A program made the position numbers and the translations under genes. Below, one piece after another: positions 36,440 through 45,193 of a stretch of 64,000 bases of DNA. The notes under the pieces are model-generated. The model worked only from the letters and a program-made list of their open reading frames with translations. It was not told the origin of the DNA and ran no database searches. Each line of letters begins with the position of its first letter. Within the stretch, counting starts at the first letter, position 1. The DNA is from CAZJHX01 sp964545715 (lineage in GTDB: Bacteria > Myxococcota_A > UBA9042 > GCA-2863065): the NCBI GenBank assembly GCA_964545715.1, contig CAZJHX010000026.1, positions 1 through 64,000 on the forward strand. The letters are read 5' to 3'.

Positions 36440-38320
36440 GTGCGGTACCCCAAACCATATGACGTGATCGTTGTCGGCGGCGGCCATGCGGGCTGTGAGG
36501 CGGCGCTGTCGGCGGCCCGGATGGGGCGCGACGTGCTGCTGCTGACGATGAGCATCGACAAGATCGGGGCGATGAGCTGCAACCCGGCGATAGGTGGGGT
36601 CGGCAAGGGCCATATTGTGCGCGAGATCGACGCGCTGGGCGGCGAGATGGCGCGTGTGGCCGATGCGACGGGCATCCAGTTTCGGCGTCTGAATACGGCC
36701 AAGGGGCCGGCGGTCCGGGCACGCCGCTGCCAGTCCGACAAGGCGCGCTACGCTACGACCATGCGCGGGGTGCTGGAGCGCACGCACGGTCTGGACATCA
36801 AGCAGGCGATGGTGGAGTCGCTGGTGGTCGAGGGCCGGGCCATTCGCGGTGTACGGACGCGCCTGGGAGTCGCCTTTCAGGCGGGGGCGGTGATTCTGAC
36901 GACCGGCACGTTCTTGAGCGGCCTGATGCATGTGGGCGACAAGCAGCAGAGCGGCGGTCGCGCGGGCGAGAAGGCGGCTTGTGGGCTGACCGGCGCGCTT
37001 CAGGGCCTGGGTCTGCAGACCGGGCGATTGAAAACCGGGACGGTGCCGCGGCTCGATGAGCGCAGCCTGGAGCTGGACGCGCTGGAGAAGCAGCCCGGCG
37101 ATGATCCGCCCCTGGGGTTCAGCTTCTCGGGCTCCGGGCCGGTGCTGGAGCAGCGCGTCTGCTGGATCACGGAGACCAACCAGGCGACGCACGACATCAT
37201 CGCGGCCAACATCCACCGCAGTCCGATCTACGGTGGCGGCATCGACGCGACCGGGCCGCGCTATTGTCCCAGTATCGAGGACAAGATCGTCCGCTTCTCC
37301 GAGCGGCGGTCCCACCGGATCTTTTTGGAGCCGGAGGGCCTCGACACCCGGGAGATCTACCCGAATGGGATCTCAACCAGCCTGCCGTTTGACGTGCAGC
37401 TGGACCTGGTTCGGTCCATCGAGGGCTGTGAGCGGGCCGAGATCACGCGTCCCGGGTATGCAGTGGAATACACCTACGTCGATCCGCGCCAATTGAACGC
37501 GACGCTGGGCGTGCGTGACGTACCGGGCTTGTATTTGGCCGGGCAGATCAACGGCACGACCGGGTATGAAGAGGCGGCGGCGCAGGGGCTGATGGCCGGG
37601 ATCAACGCGGCGTTGGCGACGGGGCCACAGCCTGCGTCTGAGCCGTTTACGCTGGGTCGCTCCGAGGCGTACATCGGGGTCATGATCGATGACCTGATCA
37701 CCCGGGGAGCGTCGGAGCCGTACCGCATGTTCACCAGCCGCGCCGAATATCGGCTGCTGCTGCGAGAGGACAACGCAGACGAGCGGCTGACGGGGCGTGG
37801 GCGCGAGCTCGGCCTTGTGGGGGATCACGCGTGGTCTGTCTACCAACAGCGCTGGGCCGCCGTGGCTGCCCTGACGGAGAAGCTGCGCGCGATTCGCATC
37901 ACGCCGACGGAAGAGGTCAACGCGTCGCTCGCCGCGATCGAGCAGCCCGCCATCTCCGTGCCGAGCACCCTGGAAGATCTGTTGAAGCGGCCCGAGACGA
38001 CGGCTGAGGTTTTGCGCGGCTGGCGTCCCCAGGTGCTGGCGGATGTGAGCATGGACGCGCTTGAGCAGGTGGCCGTTCGCGCCCGCTACGACGGCTACAT
38101 CCGGCGCCAGCAGAGGCAGATCGAGCGGCACCTGAAGTTGGAGTCGGTCATGATTCCCGACACGATCGACTACGACAACATCACGGCGCTGAGCACCGAA
38201 GTTCGGGAGCGTCTGGCGAGCGTACGCCCGGGCACGGTCGGCCAGGCGAGTCGAGTAGAAGGTGTCACGCCCGCGGCCATCAGCGTGCTGCTCGTGCACC
38301 TCAGGCGCCAGGTCGCCTAG
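36440..38320 (+). CDS. mnmG: tRNA uridine 5-carboxymethylaminomethyl modification enzyme MnmG (GidA)
   Basis: 626 aa, normal length. FAD-binding N-terminus GGGHAGCEAALSAARMG, the family blocks SCNPAIGGVGKGHIVREIDALGG and RYCPSIEDKIVRF, TGYEEAAAQGLMAGINAAL, and the C-terminal MnmG domain with PDTIDYDNITALSTEVRERL. With MnmE it modifies U34 of several tRNAs using a folate one-carbon unit. GTG start at 36440, 14 bp after the CpoB-like gene. It converges with the cyclophilin gene, and a small CCTAG-N5-CTAGG palindrome fills the 10-bp gap. Confidence 0.97.
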   Translation: MRYPKPYDVIVVGGGHAGCEAALSAARMGRDVLLLTMSIDKIGAMSCNPAIGGVGKGHIVREIDALGGEMARVADATGIQFRRLNTAKGPAVRARRCQSDKARYATTMRGVLERTHGLDIKQAMVESLVVEGRAIRGVRTRLGVAFQAGAVILTTGTFLSGLMHVGDKQQSGGRAGEKAACGLTGALQGLGLQTGRLKTGTVPRLDERSLELDALEKQPGDDPPLGFSFSGSGPVLEQRVCWITETNQATHDIIAANIHRSPIYGGGIDATGPRYCPSIEDKIVRFSERRSHRIFLEPEGLDTREIYPNGISTSLPFDVQLDLVRSIEGCERAEITRPGYAVEYTYVDPRQLNATLGVRDVPGLYLAGQINGTTGYEEAAAQGLMAGINAALATGPQPASEPFTLGRSEAYIGVMIDDLITRGASEPYRMFTSRAEYRLLLREDNADERLTGRGRELGLVGDHAWSVYQQRWAAVAALTEKLRAIRITPTEEVNASLAAIEQPAISVPSTLEDLLKRPETTAEVLRGWRPQVLADVSMDALEQVAVRARYDGYIRRQQRQIERHLKLESVMIPDTIDYDNITALSTEVRERLASVRPGTVGQASRVEGVTPAAISVLLVHLRRQVA

Positions 38321-38330
38321 GACATCTAGG

Positions 38331-38882
38331 TTACGGAATCTTCTCGACGGTCACGCGCTGCATGATCGCGTCCTCGTGCGGCTTGTCGCGATAGTCGCGC
38401 GGCAGAGCGGCGATCGCCTGCACGCACTCCATGCCGGAGATGACCTCGCCGAAGACCGCGTGCCGGTTGTCCAGGTGCGGCGTGGGTCCAAGCGTGATGA
38501 AGAACTGCCCGCCGTTGGTGTTGGGACCGGCGTTGGCCATCGACAGCATGCCGGCTTTGGTGTGGCGCAGCTGCGGGTGGAACTCGTCCTTGAAGCAGTA
38601 GCCGGGACCGCCTGTGCCGGTGCCCAGGTTACAGCCCGCCTGCACCATGAAGCCCGGGATCACGCGGTGGAAGGTCAGCCCGTCGTAGTACGGCTGGTTC
38701 TCTTCGTATCCCTGCGCGTTCTTCGAGGGGATGCTGCCGTCGGCCAGGCCCGCAAAGTTGCCCACGGTGATCGGTGCGCGCTTGTGGAACAGCTGGATCG
38801 TGATGATCCCGTGATTCGTCTCGATCGTCGCTCGGACGTCGCTGTAATTGCCGATTGGCTCGATTTCACGCAGACGGCGCAT
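38331..38882 (-). CDS. Cyclophilin-type peptidyl-prolyl cis-trans isomerase
   Basis: 183 aa from ATG 38882, chosen for the GGGAGGAG sequence just upstream. Cyclophilin motifs are intact: YYDGLTFHRVIPGFMVQAGC with catalytic Arg, GMLSMANAGPNTNGGQFFIT, and HLDNRHAVFGEV; the Trp that binds cyclosporin in eukaryotes is His, as is common in bacteria. No signal peptide, so cytoplasmic. It catalyses Xaa-Pro isomerisation in protein folding. It is divergent from the permease gene over about 70 bp. Confidence 0.95.
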   Translation of the reverse strand: MRRLREIEPIGNYSDVRATIETNHGIITIQLFHKRAPITVGNFAGLADGSIPSKNAQGYEENQPYYDGLTFHRVIPGFMVQAGCNLGTGTGGPGYCFKDEFHPQLRHTKAGMLSMANAGPNTNGGQFFITLGPTPHLDNRHAVFGEVISGMECVQAIAALPRDYRDKPHEDAIMQRVTVEKIP

Positions 38883-38955
38883 GGCTCCTCCCAAAAGTGA
38901 GCCCGCACCATACCAGGCTTGTCGAGCCGTTCAACCGTCGGTACAACGGACACTC

Positions 38956-40920
38956 GTGCCCCTGAAGAAGCTCATCCGCGTCGTCTGGCAGAACATCGCT
39001 CGGAGCAAGAAGAACTTCATCTTCTCCTCCATCGGGATCATTGTCGGAATTACGACGTTCACGTTCTTTCTCGCTCTCAGTCAGGGCATCCGTGACCGTG
39101 TTCTCAACCGCATCTTTCCCATCGATCAGCTCGAGATTGAGCCGATGGGCGGTGTTGGCGGCGGCGTGGACGACGAAAAGCGGGAGGGTGGTCTCGGCGA
39201 TGTCCTGGCGACCGGGCCGCGTCGCCTCAACGCCTCCGCCATAAAGCAGATCAACGGCATCGAGGGCGTCGAGCAGGTCTATCCCAAAATGCGCGCTCGC
39301 TTCGCCGCGCGTATCGAGACCGGCATTCTCAACAAGCGCATGGCCGGTGAGGGGTTCTTCGAGGGCCTCGAGCTCAGCGAGGATCTCGTCACCGGGGTGC
39401 GTGAGTTCGAAGAGGCGTGCTCGTCGCGCTCCGAAGACATCTGCCACCGCCGCGAGGTCAGCTGCATCCGCAATCGCGACTGCCCCCACGAGGGGATGGA
39501 GTGTCGCGAGGGCCGCTGCCGCCCCCGCCAGTACTGGCGCAGCTTTCGCGATCGCCACGACGGACGCGCCTGTACGCGCACCGAGATCTGCAGCGACAGC
39601 CAGGTCTGCGGCTACGACGTGTGGATCGTCCTCAAGACCGACGTCAAAGAGCACATCGCTGCCGTTCGCAAGGCGCTCGCCGACCTCAAGCACCCGACCT
39701 TGGATGTGGACATCTACCTCGCAGTCGCCGAGGTCGGCGTCGTGACCAAAAAGGACATCGCCTCAACGATCCGCGCCTCCGGCGAGCTGTGGACCATCGG
39801 AGTCGGGCTGGACGACCAGGCCACCGCCGCCGCCGCCCCCCGCCCTCCCCCCACCCACCACTTCCCCACCGTCGACGCCGCGACCCAGTACATCGCCGGC
39901 CTGGCCGACACGCTCACCGAAGGCCGCTGCGTCGGACGCCCCTGCATGCTGACCAAGGCCGAGTCCGCCATCGGCAGCTGGAAGTACTTCGAGATCGCCG
40001 ACAACCACCGCGCCGACTGCCCCCAGGGCCTGTACTGCGAAGCTCGCAACGTTCTCAGCCGCCAGGGTCGCTGCGAGTCCTACATGCCGCTTGCACTGAA
40101 TCCGCTGCTAATCGACTTTTATAACTCCTCCGTCGTCAGCCAGATCGGCACGGCGACCATCCCCAATCCCTGCCTGGTCTTTGGCCTCAAGGGCTTCTTT
40201 CGGCTCGGCTTCTCCTACCTCGGTAAGTCCAGCGCCACCGTCTGGCAGCGCATCCGCTGGGCCGAGGTCGTCGGCTTCAGCGACAAGGCCATGCAGGTAG
40301 GCGCCACCACGCCGCTGGCGTACGTCGAGCGCTTCAACCACTTCTATCTGGGGCCCGACGCCGTCTCGCACTACGACAGCGTGCTGCTGCAGATCCCGCG
40401 CAACGAAGAGGTCGCCAGCGTCATCGAGGCAGTCCAAAAGCAGTCCTTCGACCTCTCGTCGCGCTCCAAGTTCGCCCGCAAGGCCGGCGAGATGCTGCTC
40501 ATCGTCACCCTGACCTTTCTGCTCATCTCGATCATCATCATCGTGATCAGCGCAATGAACATCAGTCACACGTTCTTGATCATGATCTATCAGCGGCAGT
40601 ACGAGTTCGGCATCATGCGCGCCATCGGCGCCTCGAGCTGGGACATTCGCAAGATCATCCTGGGCGAGTCCCTACTCATCGGCCTCGTGGGCGGCATCAT
40701 CGGCAACATCGCCTCCTTTGCGCTGTCCCGCCTGGTCAACCTGCTCGCAGGCGGGCTGCGCGAGCGCTTTCCTGTAATCCCCGACGACTTCTTTGTGTAC
40801 AGCTTTGTGCTTGTTGCGGGATCCATCGGCTTTGCCCTCCTCTTTTGCGTCGTGGGCGCCTGGGTGCCCGCACAGCGTGCGTCCAACCTGGACCCGGCTG
40901 TCGTGCTGACGTCTGCCTGA
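38956..40920 (+). CDS. FtsX/MacB-type ABC permease with Cys-rich periplasmic insert
   Basis: 654 aa from GTG 38956, where the cytoplasmic VWQNIARSKKNF start precedes the first membrane helix (SIGIIVGITTFTFFLA). A large periplasmic domain follows, then three C-terminal helices (LLIVTLTFLLISIIIIVISAMN; LIGLVGGIIGNIASF; FVLVAGSIGFALLFCVVGAW) and the family segment QYEFGIMRAIGAS. Residues 155-218 hold nine Cys (CIRNRDCPHEG, CREGRC) and a second cluster (CPQGLYC) follows, matching the Dickkopf-like motif of the nearby lipoproteins. Normal relatives lack this. No ATP-binding partner gene is adjacent, so an ATPase elsewhere or a non-transport role is implied. Confidence 0.85.
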   Translation: MPLKKLIRVVWQNIARSKKNFIFSSIGIIVGITTFTFFLALSQGIRDRVLNRIFPIDQLEIEPMGGVGGGVDDEKREGGLGDVLATGPRRLNASAIKQINGIEGVEQVYPKMRARFAARIETGILNKRMAGEGFFEGLELSEDLVTGVREFEEACSSRSEDICHRREVSCIRNRDCPHEGMECREGRCRPRQYWRSFRDRHDGRACTRTEICSDSQVCGYDVWIVLKTDVKEHIAAVRKALADLKHPTLDVDIYLAVAEVGVVTKKDIASTIRASGELWTIGVGLDDQATAAAAPRPPPTHHFPTVDAATQYIAGLADTLTEGRCVGRPCMLTKAESAIGSWKYFEIADNHRADCPQGLYCEARNVLSRQGRCESYMPLALNPLLIDFYNSSVVSQIGTATIPNPCLVFGLKGFFRLGFSYLGKSSATVWQRIRWAEVVGFSDKAMQVGATTPLAYVERFNHFYLGPDAVSHYDSVLLQIPRNEEVASVIEAVQKQSFDLSSRSKFARKAGEMLLIVTLTFLLISIIIIVISAMNISHTFLIMIYQRQYEFGIMRAIGASSWDIRKIILGESLLIGLVGGIIGNIASFALSRLVNLLAGGLRERFPVIPDDFFVYSFVLVAGSIGFALLFCVVGAWVPAQRASNLDPAVVLTSA

Positions 40921-41361
40921 TTACTTCACCCCTTCAGGCTTATCCGCCTCATCAACCTCGCCGGCCTCCAACAAGAAGTAGAAGAGGGTATTGGGCCCAA
41001 CCTGCGTCAGGCACGACAAGAGCGTGTCCTGGCGCTCCTCGTCAGTGCAGTCCCGAAGCTTGGCCAGCCAGGCGGCCCATGACCCGTGGTCGGCCGCTAC
41101 CGCGCTGAAATGCCGAGCGTTGGCCACCACAGCGGCGATTTTGCGCCGATTGCGGATGATCGCCGGGTCCTGCGCCAGACGGTCGATATCGGCGTCGGTC
41201 ATGGCCGCGACGCTGGGCGGGTCAAACGCCAGGAAGGCGTGCTCAAACGCGGCCCAACGCCGATCGATGACGGTTTTGGTAAACCCCGAGTGGAAGATCT
41301 TGCGGGTGAGCAGGCTCAGATACCCGGCGTCGGTGTCCAACTCAACAGCGTAGCTTTGCAT
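40921..41361 (-). CDS. DNA-3-methyladenine glycosylase I (Tag)-like, probably inactive
   Basis: 146 aa (true Tag is about 187). Similarity lies in the helix-hairpin-helix core: WAAFEHAFLAFDPPSVAAMTDADIDRLAQDPAIIRNRRKIAAVVANAR resembles the family's FDPxKVA...IIRxRxKIxAxIxNA. However, the catalytic/base-recognition Glu in the L-E-G-x-Q block is replaced (residues 17-20 read LLTR), and the Cys/His zinc-finger ligands are missing. It probably does not excise 3-methyladenine and could be a DNA-binding derivative. ATG at 41361. A CTGACC-N9-GGTCAG palindrome lies just upstream. It is convergent with the permease. Confidence 0.55.
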   Translation of the reverse strand: MQSYAVELDTDAGYLSLLTRKIFHSGFTKTVIDRRWAAFEHAFLAFDPPSVAAMTDADIDRLAQDPAIIRNRRKIAAVVANARHFSAVAADHGSWAAWLAKLRDCTDEERQDTLLSCLTQVGPNTLFYFLLEAGEVDEADKPEGVK

Positions 41362-41370
41362 GGTGGCCTC

Positions 41371-41391
41371 CTGACCAGTTCGTTCGGTCAG
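41371..41391. promoter_or_regulatory. Operator-like palindrome upstream of Tag-like gene
   Basis: CTGACC (41371-41376), 9 bp, GGTCAG (41386-41391). Symmetry of 21 bp about 10 bp ahead of the start codon, similar in layout to TetR-type operators. Candidate only. Confidence 0.3.
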
Positions 41392-41457
41392 CTCTCACTG
41401 CGAGGAGCGTGCCTGCGGCGATGGGCCATGATTTCAAAGGGTTGGGTGGGGGCGGGT

Positions 41458-41512
41458 GTCTCATGGACTCCCAGTATGGGACTCCAGTCTCATTATTGGG
41501 AGTAGGTGAGAC
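41458..41512. repeat. Nested inverted repeat
   Basis: Arms 41458-41473 (GTCTCATGGACTCCCA) and 41497-41512 (TGGGAGTAGGTGAGAC) match at 13 of 16 positions, with an internal TGGGACT direct copy of the arm. It lies in the 252-bp gap between the Tag-like and ftsZ genes. A hairpin in RNA or a protein-binding site is possible. Confidence 0.45.
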
Positions 41513-41520
41513 AAGATGGT

Positions 41521-41582
41521 GACCGTCGGGACAGCCGGTCGGTTAGGTCGTGTGTGTGGATAGAACGGCTGTCCCGCCGGTC
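41521..41582 (-). terminator. 17-bp-arm inverted repeat downstream of ftsZ
   Basis: GACCGTCGGGACAGCCG (41521-41537) and CGGCTGTCCCGCCGGTC (41566-41582) pair at 16 of 17 positions with a 28-nt loop. It lies downstream of the ftsZ stop. Very stable in RNA, but no T-tract follows, so it might be a Rho-independent-like barrier, an RNA-stability element or a regulatory structure. Confidence 0.45.
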
Positions 41583-41584
41583 AT

Positions 41585-41600
41585 GAGGGCAGCTGCCCTC
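41585..41600 (-). terminator. GC-rich hairpin 13 nt after ftsZ stop
   Basis: GAGGGC-AGCT-GCCCTC, a perfect 16-bp palindrome (41585-41600) giving a 6-bp stem with a 4-nt loop, ends 13 nt from the ftsZ stop codon. It is likely the first half of a bipartite ending of the dcw operon with the 17-bp repeat. No oligo-U run. Confidence 0.45.
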
Positions 41601-41613
41601 TCACCAGATCGGT

Positions 41614-42909
41614 TTACTTGCGCAGGAACGTCGGCGTATCGAACTCGCTCTGATCGCTCGCCGCGAAGGGGTTGGTTTGGACCGGCTCACGCACGCCCGC
41701 GCCGCTGCCGGCACGTCGCGCATACGTGGGACGATCGTAATCCGTGGTGTCCTCGCGCTGGCCGCCCGCGGCCTGACGACGGCCGGGCTGCGTTCCCGCA
41801 TGCACCCACACCGCATCCGTCTCTTCCTGAGTCGGCACGCGCGCCTGGCGCCGCGGCTCATAGGCGTGCGGCTGCGAGTGCTGGAAGAAGTCCTCGTCCT
41901 GCGTCTGAGGGCGCGCAGACTCGAACCCGGTCGCCACGACCGTGATCTTCACCGAGTCGACCAGGTCCTTGTTGATGACCGAGCCGAAGATGATGTTGCA
42001 GTCGGGGTGTGCAACCTCGTTGATCACGCCGATGGCGTCGTTGACCTCTTGCAGGCTCAGGTCCGGACCGCCCGTGATGTTCACCAGGATGCCCGTCGCG
42101 CCACGAATGCTGGTCTCCTCAAGCAGTGGGCTCGAGATCGCCGTCGACGCCGCATCCACCGCACGGGTCTCGCCCTGCCCGGTGCCGGTGCCCATCAGCG
42201 CGCGACCCTTCTCCGCCATGATCGTCTTCACGTCGGCGAAGTCGACGTTGATGATGCCGGACACCTGAATCAGGTCACTGATCCCGCGCACGGCGTTCAT
42301 CAGAATGCTGTCCGCGATGCCAAAGGCCTCTTTCAAGGACGTGTTTGGCGCCGCGATCTCCAGCAGCCGCTCGTTGGGGATCACGATCAGCGTGTCCACC
42401 GCCTGGCGCAGCTCCTCGATGCCGCTCTCGGCCTGAATCATCCGGCGCTTGCCCTCGAACGGGAACGGCTTGGTCACGACACCCACCGTCAGCGCGCCGC
42501 CCTCGCGGGCCACGTTGGCCACGATCGGCGCCGCACCCGTGCCGGTGCCACCGCCCATGCCGGCGGTCACGAACACCATGTCCGCACCCTCCAGGTACTC
42601 GGACACCTTGCTCTGGTCCTCGACCGCGGCCTTGCGCCCGATCTGCGGATCCGCGCCCGCGCCCAGACCCCGCGTCAGCTTGTCGCCGAGCTGGATCTTC
42701 TTCGGCGCCAGGTTCTGATGCAGCGCCTGCGCGTCGGTGTTGGCCACGATGAACTCGACGCCCTCGACACCGGCGTCGATCATGTTGTTCAGCGCGTTGC
42801 CACCACCGCCACCGATCCCGATGACTTTGATGTTGGCGCCCGCTACCTCTGGCGTTCCCAGGTTACCGCCCCGGTTCTTGCCGAGACTGGTATTTGCAAG
42901 CTCGATCAT
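41614..42909 (-). CDS. ftsZ: Cell division protein FtsZ
   Basis: 431 aa. Tubulin-like GTPase that forms the Z ring. GTP-binding glycine motif GMGGGTGTG at 117-125, the NTDAQAL loop near 57-63, the T7 synergy loop NVDFADVKTIM, and the conserved core DLIQVSGIINVDFADV. A disordered Pro/Arg/Gln-rich linker of about 100 aa ends in the C-terminal peptide FDTPTFLRK that binds FtsA. ATG 42909, GGGGGAG ribosome site. It is the last gene of the dcw run, 79 bp after ftsA; that AT-rich gap may hold a separate promoter. Two strong hairpins follow the stop. Confidence 0.98.
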   Translation of the reverse strand: MIELANTSLGKNRGGNLGTPEVAGANIKVIGIGGGGGNALNNMIDAGVEGVEFIVANTDAQALHQNLAPKKIQLGDKLTRGLGAGADPQIGRKAAVEDQSKVSEYLEGADMVFVTAGMGGGTGTGAAPIVANVAREGGALTVGVVTKPFPFEGKRRMIQAESGIEELRQAVDTLIVIPNERLLEIAAPNTSLKEAFGIADSILMNAVRGISDLIQVSGIINVDFADVKTIMAEKGRALMGTGTGQGETRAVDAASTAISSPLLEETSIRGATGILVNITGGPDLSLQEVNDAIGVINEVAHPDCNIIFGSVINKDLVDSVKITVVATGFESARPQTQDEDFFQHSQPHAYEPRRQARVPTQEETDAVWVHAGTQPGRRQAAGGQREDTTDYDRPTYARRAGSGAGVREPVQTNPFAASDQSEFDTPTFLRK

Positions 42910-42988
42910 TGGTAATGCTCCCCCAAAAGGTCTTTAGATTTCTGAAACTTAGTTGTCTATCGAACCGAAAATGAACTGTGGGCCCCTA

Positions 42989-44221
42989 CTAGAAGATGTC
43001 GGCAAACCAGCCCTTGGTTTTGCCCCACCAACTCTTGAAGCCGCGCGACTGCTTGGTGGCCGTCGTCCGCCCCACCGGGCGGTGTCGGAAGCCGTACTGG
43101 ACCAGCCCCACGCCTGTGGCGTAGCGGGGGTTGCGGACCACGTCGACCAGACCACCGATGCTCTCCGGCCGGCCAAGCCGCGCCGGAAGTCCCAGCACCT
43201 CTTCAGCCAGCTCGACCATGCCCTCCATCAGCGACGCGCCGCCTGTGAGGACAACGCCGCTGGTGATCAGGTCCTCGAACCCGGACTTCTGGATCTCCTG
43301 CTGCACCAGGCAGTAGATCTCCTCGATCCGCGGCTCGATGATCTCGCACAGGATCTGCCGGGAGCGTGTCTGCGCCTTGCGGCCACCGACCGCCGGCACG
43401 TCGATGCTGTCCTGGTCCCCGACCATGGACGTCAGCGCGCAGCCCGACTTGACCTTGATCTTCTCGGCCTCACCGCGCGGCGTCCGCAGCCCGACCGCGA
43501 TGTCGCTGGACACGTGATTGCCGCCGATGGGGATAACCGCCGTGTGCACGATGGCGTTGTTGTAAAAGATCGAGATGTCAGTCGTGCCGCCGCCGATGTC
43601 GATCAGCGCCACGCCCAGCTCTTTCTCGTCGTCGAACAGGCAGGACTCCGCCGACGCCAGCTGCTCCAGCACCACCGCGTCGACATGCAGCCCGGTCCGG
43701 TTGCAGCAGCGCACGATGTTCTGCACGCACGTGCTTGCCGCGGTGACGATGTGGACCTTCGCCTCCAGCCGCACGCCGGACATGCCGATCGGCTCCCGCA
43801 CGCCATCGTTCTCGTCGATGACATACTCCTGCGCCAGGATGTGGATCACCTCCCGGTCCATTGGAATGGCCACCGCCCGAGCCGCGTCGATGACTCGCTC
43901 CAGGTCACCATCGCTCACCTCGCGGTCCTTCCCCACCGCGACGATGCCTCTACTGTTGAAGCCTCGGATGTGTCCACCGGCGATGCCCGCGTACACGTTG
44001 GCGATGGAGCACCCCGCCATCAGCTCCGCTTCCTCCACAGCCTTTCGGATGCTGGCGACGGTCGACTCGATGTTGACCACCACCCCCTTCCGCAGGCCCT
44101 GAGACGGCGCTGTTCCGATACCTATGATGTCGACACCACCCTCGGTGCGCTCACCGACGATGCAACACACCTTCGTGGTGCCTATGTCGAGTCCTACGAT
44201 GACTTCGTCTCGAGTCCCCAA
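42989..44221 (-). CDS. ftsA: Cell division protein FtsA
   Basis: 410 aa actin-like ATPase that tethers FtsZ to the membrane and recruits late divisome proteins. It starts VIVGLDIGTTKVCCIVGE (phosphate-1 motif), has LIDIGGGTTDISIF (phosphate-2), GGASLMEGMVELA (adenosine motif), and a C-terminal amphipathic membrane-targeting helix WWGKTKGWFADIF. ATG 44221, 9 bp downstream of the ftsQ stop. Same order ftsQ-ftsA-ftsZ as in most bacteria. Confidence 0.98.
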   Translation of the reverse strand: MGTRDEVIVGLDIGTTKVCCIVGERTEGGVDIIGIGTAPSQGLRKGVVVNIESTVASIRKAVEEAELMAGCSIANVYAGIAGGHIRGFNSRGIVAVGKDREVSDGDLERVIDAARAVAIPMDREVIHILAQEYVIDENDGVREPIGMSGVRLEAKVHIVTAASTCVQNIVRCCNRTGLHVDAVVLEQLASAESCLFDDEKELGVALIDIGGGTTDISIFYNNAIVHTAVIPIGGNHVSSDIAVGLRTPRGEAEKIKVKSGCALTSMVGDQDSIDVPAVGGRKAQTRSRQILCEIIEPRIEEIYCLVQQEIQKSGFEDLITSGVVLTGGASLMEGMVELAEEVLGLPARLGRPESIGGLVDVVRNPRYATGVGLVQYGFRHRPVGRTTATKQSRGFKSWWGKTKGWFADIF

Positions 44222-44230
44222 AGTTCCTCC

Positions 44231-45193
44231 TTACAACCGCTCCGGGCGCTCCTCAGCGTCCGTAGCATCCACGGCCGACTCCAACCCACCGGGCCGAAAT
44301 CGAACCGCCACACGACCAGGATCTCTACTGTCATTGAGCCGCACCTCACCGATTCGGCGCCCCCTTCGCGCCGCATCAGCCAGGATGGCCTGAAGCCTCT
44401 TCAGCTTCTGAATAATCTTGCCCCGCCCCAAATGGACGATGGCTCCCCTGCTCTGCTCCGAACCGGCCCCCAGCACGACGCTGTAGCCAAACAGCGGATC
44501 CATATGGATCTCGCTGACCCGGTTCATCTTGCCCGCGCTGTGAGTCCACACGCCCAACAGGCGAATGGCTCCACGCACCAGGCGCTGTGCCAGCAATGCG
44601 CGGTCCCCAACAGCGTCCGGGCCCAGGTCCCGGCGCGTCAGCCCCGTCAGCACCGGAAAGTCAAAGTGCTCTCCGGGCTCCACGCGCTTGAAAATCTCTC
44701 CACGCGCATCCGTCAGATACAGCGCACCCAACGCGATCAGCGCGAGAGGCTCGTGCTCCTGCACGTCCACCATCAGCTTATCCGGCAGCTCGCGGCTCAC
44801 CTCGGCCGCCTTGATCCACGGGTCGGACACCAGCCGCGCCTCGACCTCATCCAGATCCAGCGACAGCATGTTGGGGCTGTCATCCACGCGGGCGATCTCC
44901 AAGATCCGCTCCGCCGTCACGCGCGTGTTGCCCTCGACCGTCACCTCCTGGACCTGGAAATCAGGCGCCGCCGTGACATACCGATAGCCGTACAGCACCG
45001 CGATCGGCACCAACATCGCCGTCACCGCCAGCAACACGTACGGGATGGACCGGGCCAGGTACCGCAACGCCAGCCTGGCGCCATAGCGCGCCGCCTCGCC
45101 CATCGCCGTCAGCCGCTCGCCGATCAGCGCCTTCAAGCGCCACCGCCGGCGATTGCCCCTCAGCCCGCTCAACATTCGACTAAAGCGCTTCAT
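44231..45193 (-). CDS. ftsQ: Cell division protein FtsQ
   Basis: 320 aa from ATG 45193, which overlaps the ftsW stop as ATGA; the longer same-frame reading upstream is antisense to nothing but runs through ftsW in another frame and is rejected. Basic cytoplasmic N-terminus, one membrane helix (SIPYVLLAVTAMLVPIAVLYGY, about 50-71), a POTRA domain (VQEVTVEGNTRVTAERIL; SPDLDE-like LSLDLDEVEARLVSDPWIKAAEV) and an FtsQ/DivIB beta-domain. It connects FtsL/FtsI to FtsA/FtsZ in the divisome. The C-terminal tail is acidic (AVDATDAEERPERL). Confidence 0.95.
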   Translation of the reverse strand: MKRFSRMLSGLRGNRRRWRLKALIGERLTAMGEAARYGARLALRYLARSIPYVLLAVTAMLVPIAVLYGYRYVTAAPDFQVQEVTVEGNTRVTAERILEIARVDDSPNMLSLDLDEVEARLVSDPWIKAAEVSRELPDKLMVDVQEHEPLALIALGALYLTDARGEIFKRVEPGEHFDFPVLTGLTRRDLGPDAVGDRALLAQRLVRGAIRLLGVWTHSAGKMNRVSEIHMDPLFGYSVVLGAGSEQSRGAIVHLGRGKIIQKLKRLQAILADAARRGRRIGEVRLNDSRDPGRVAVRFRPGGLESAVDATDAEERPERL

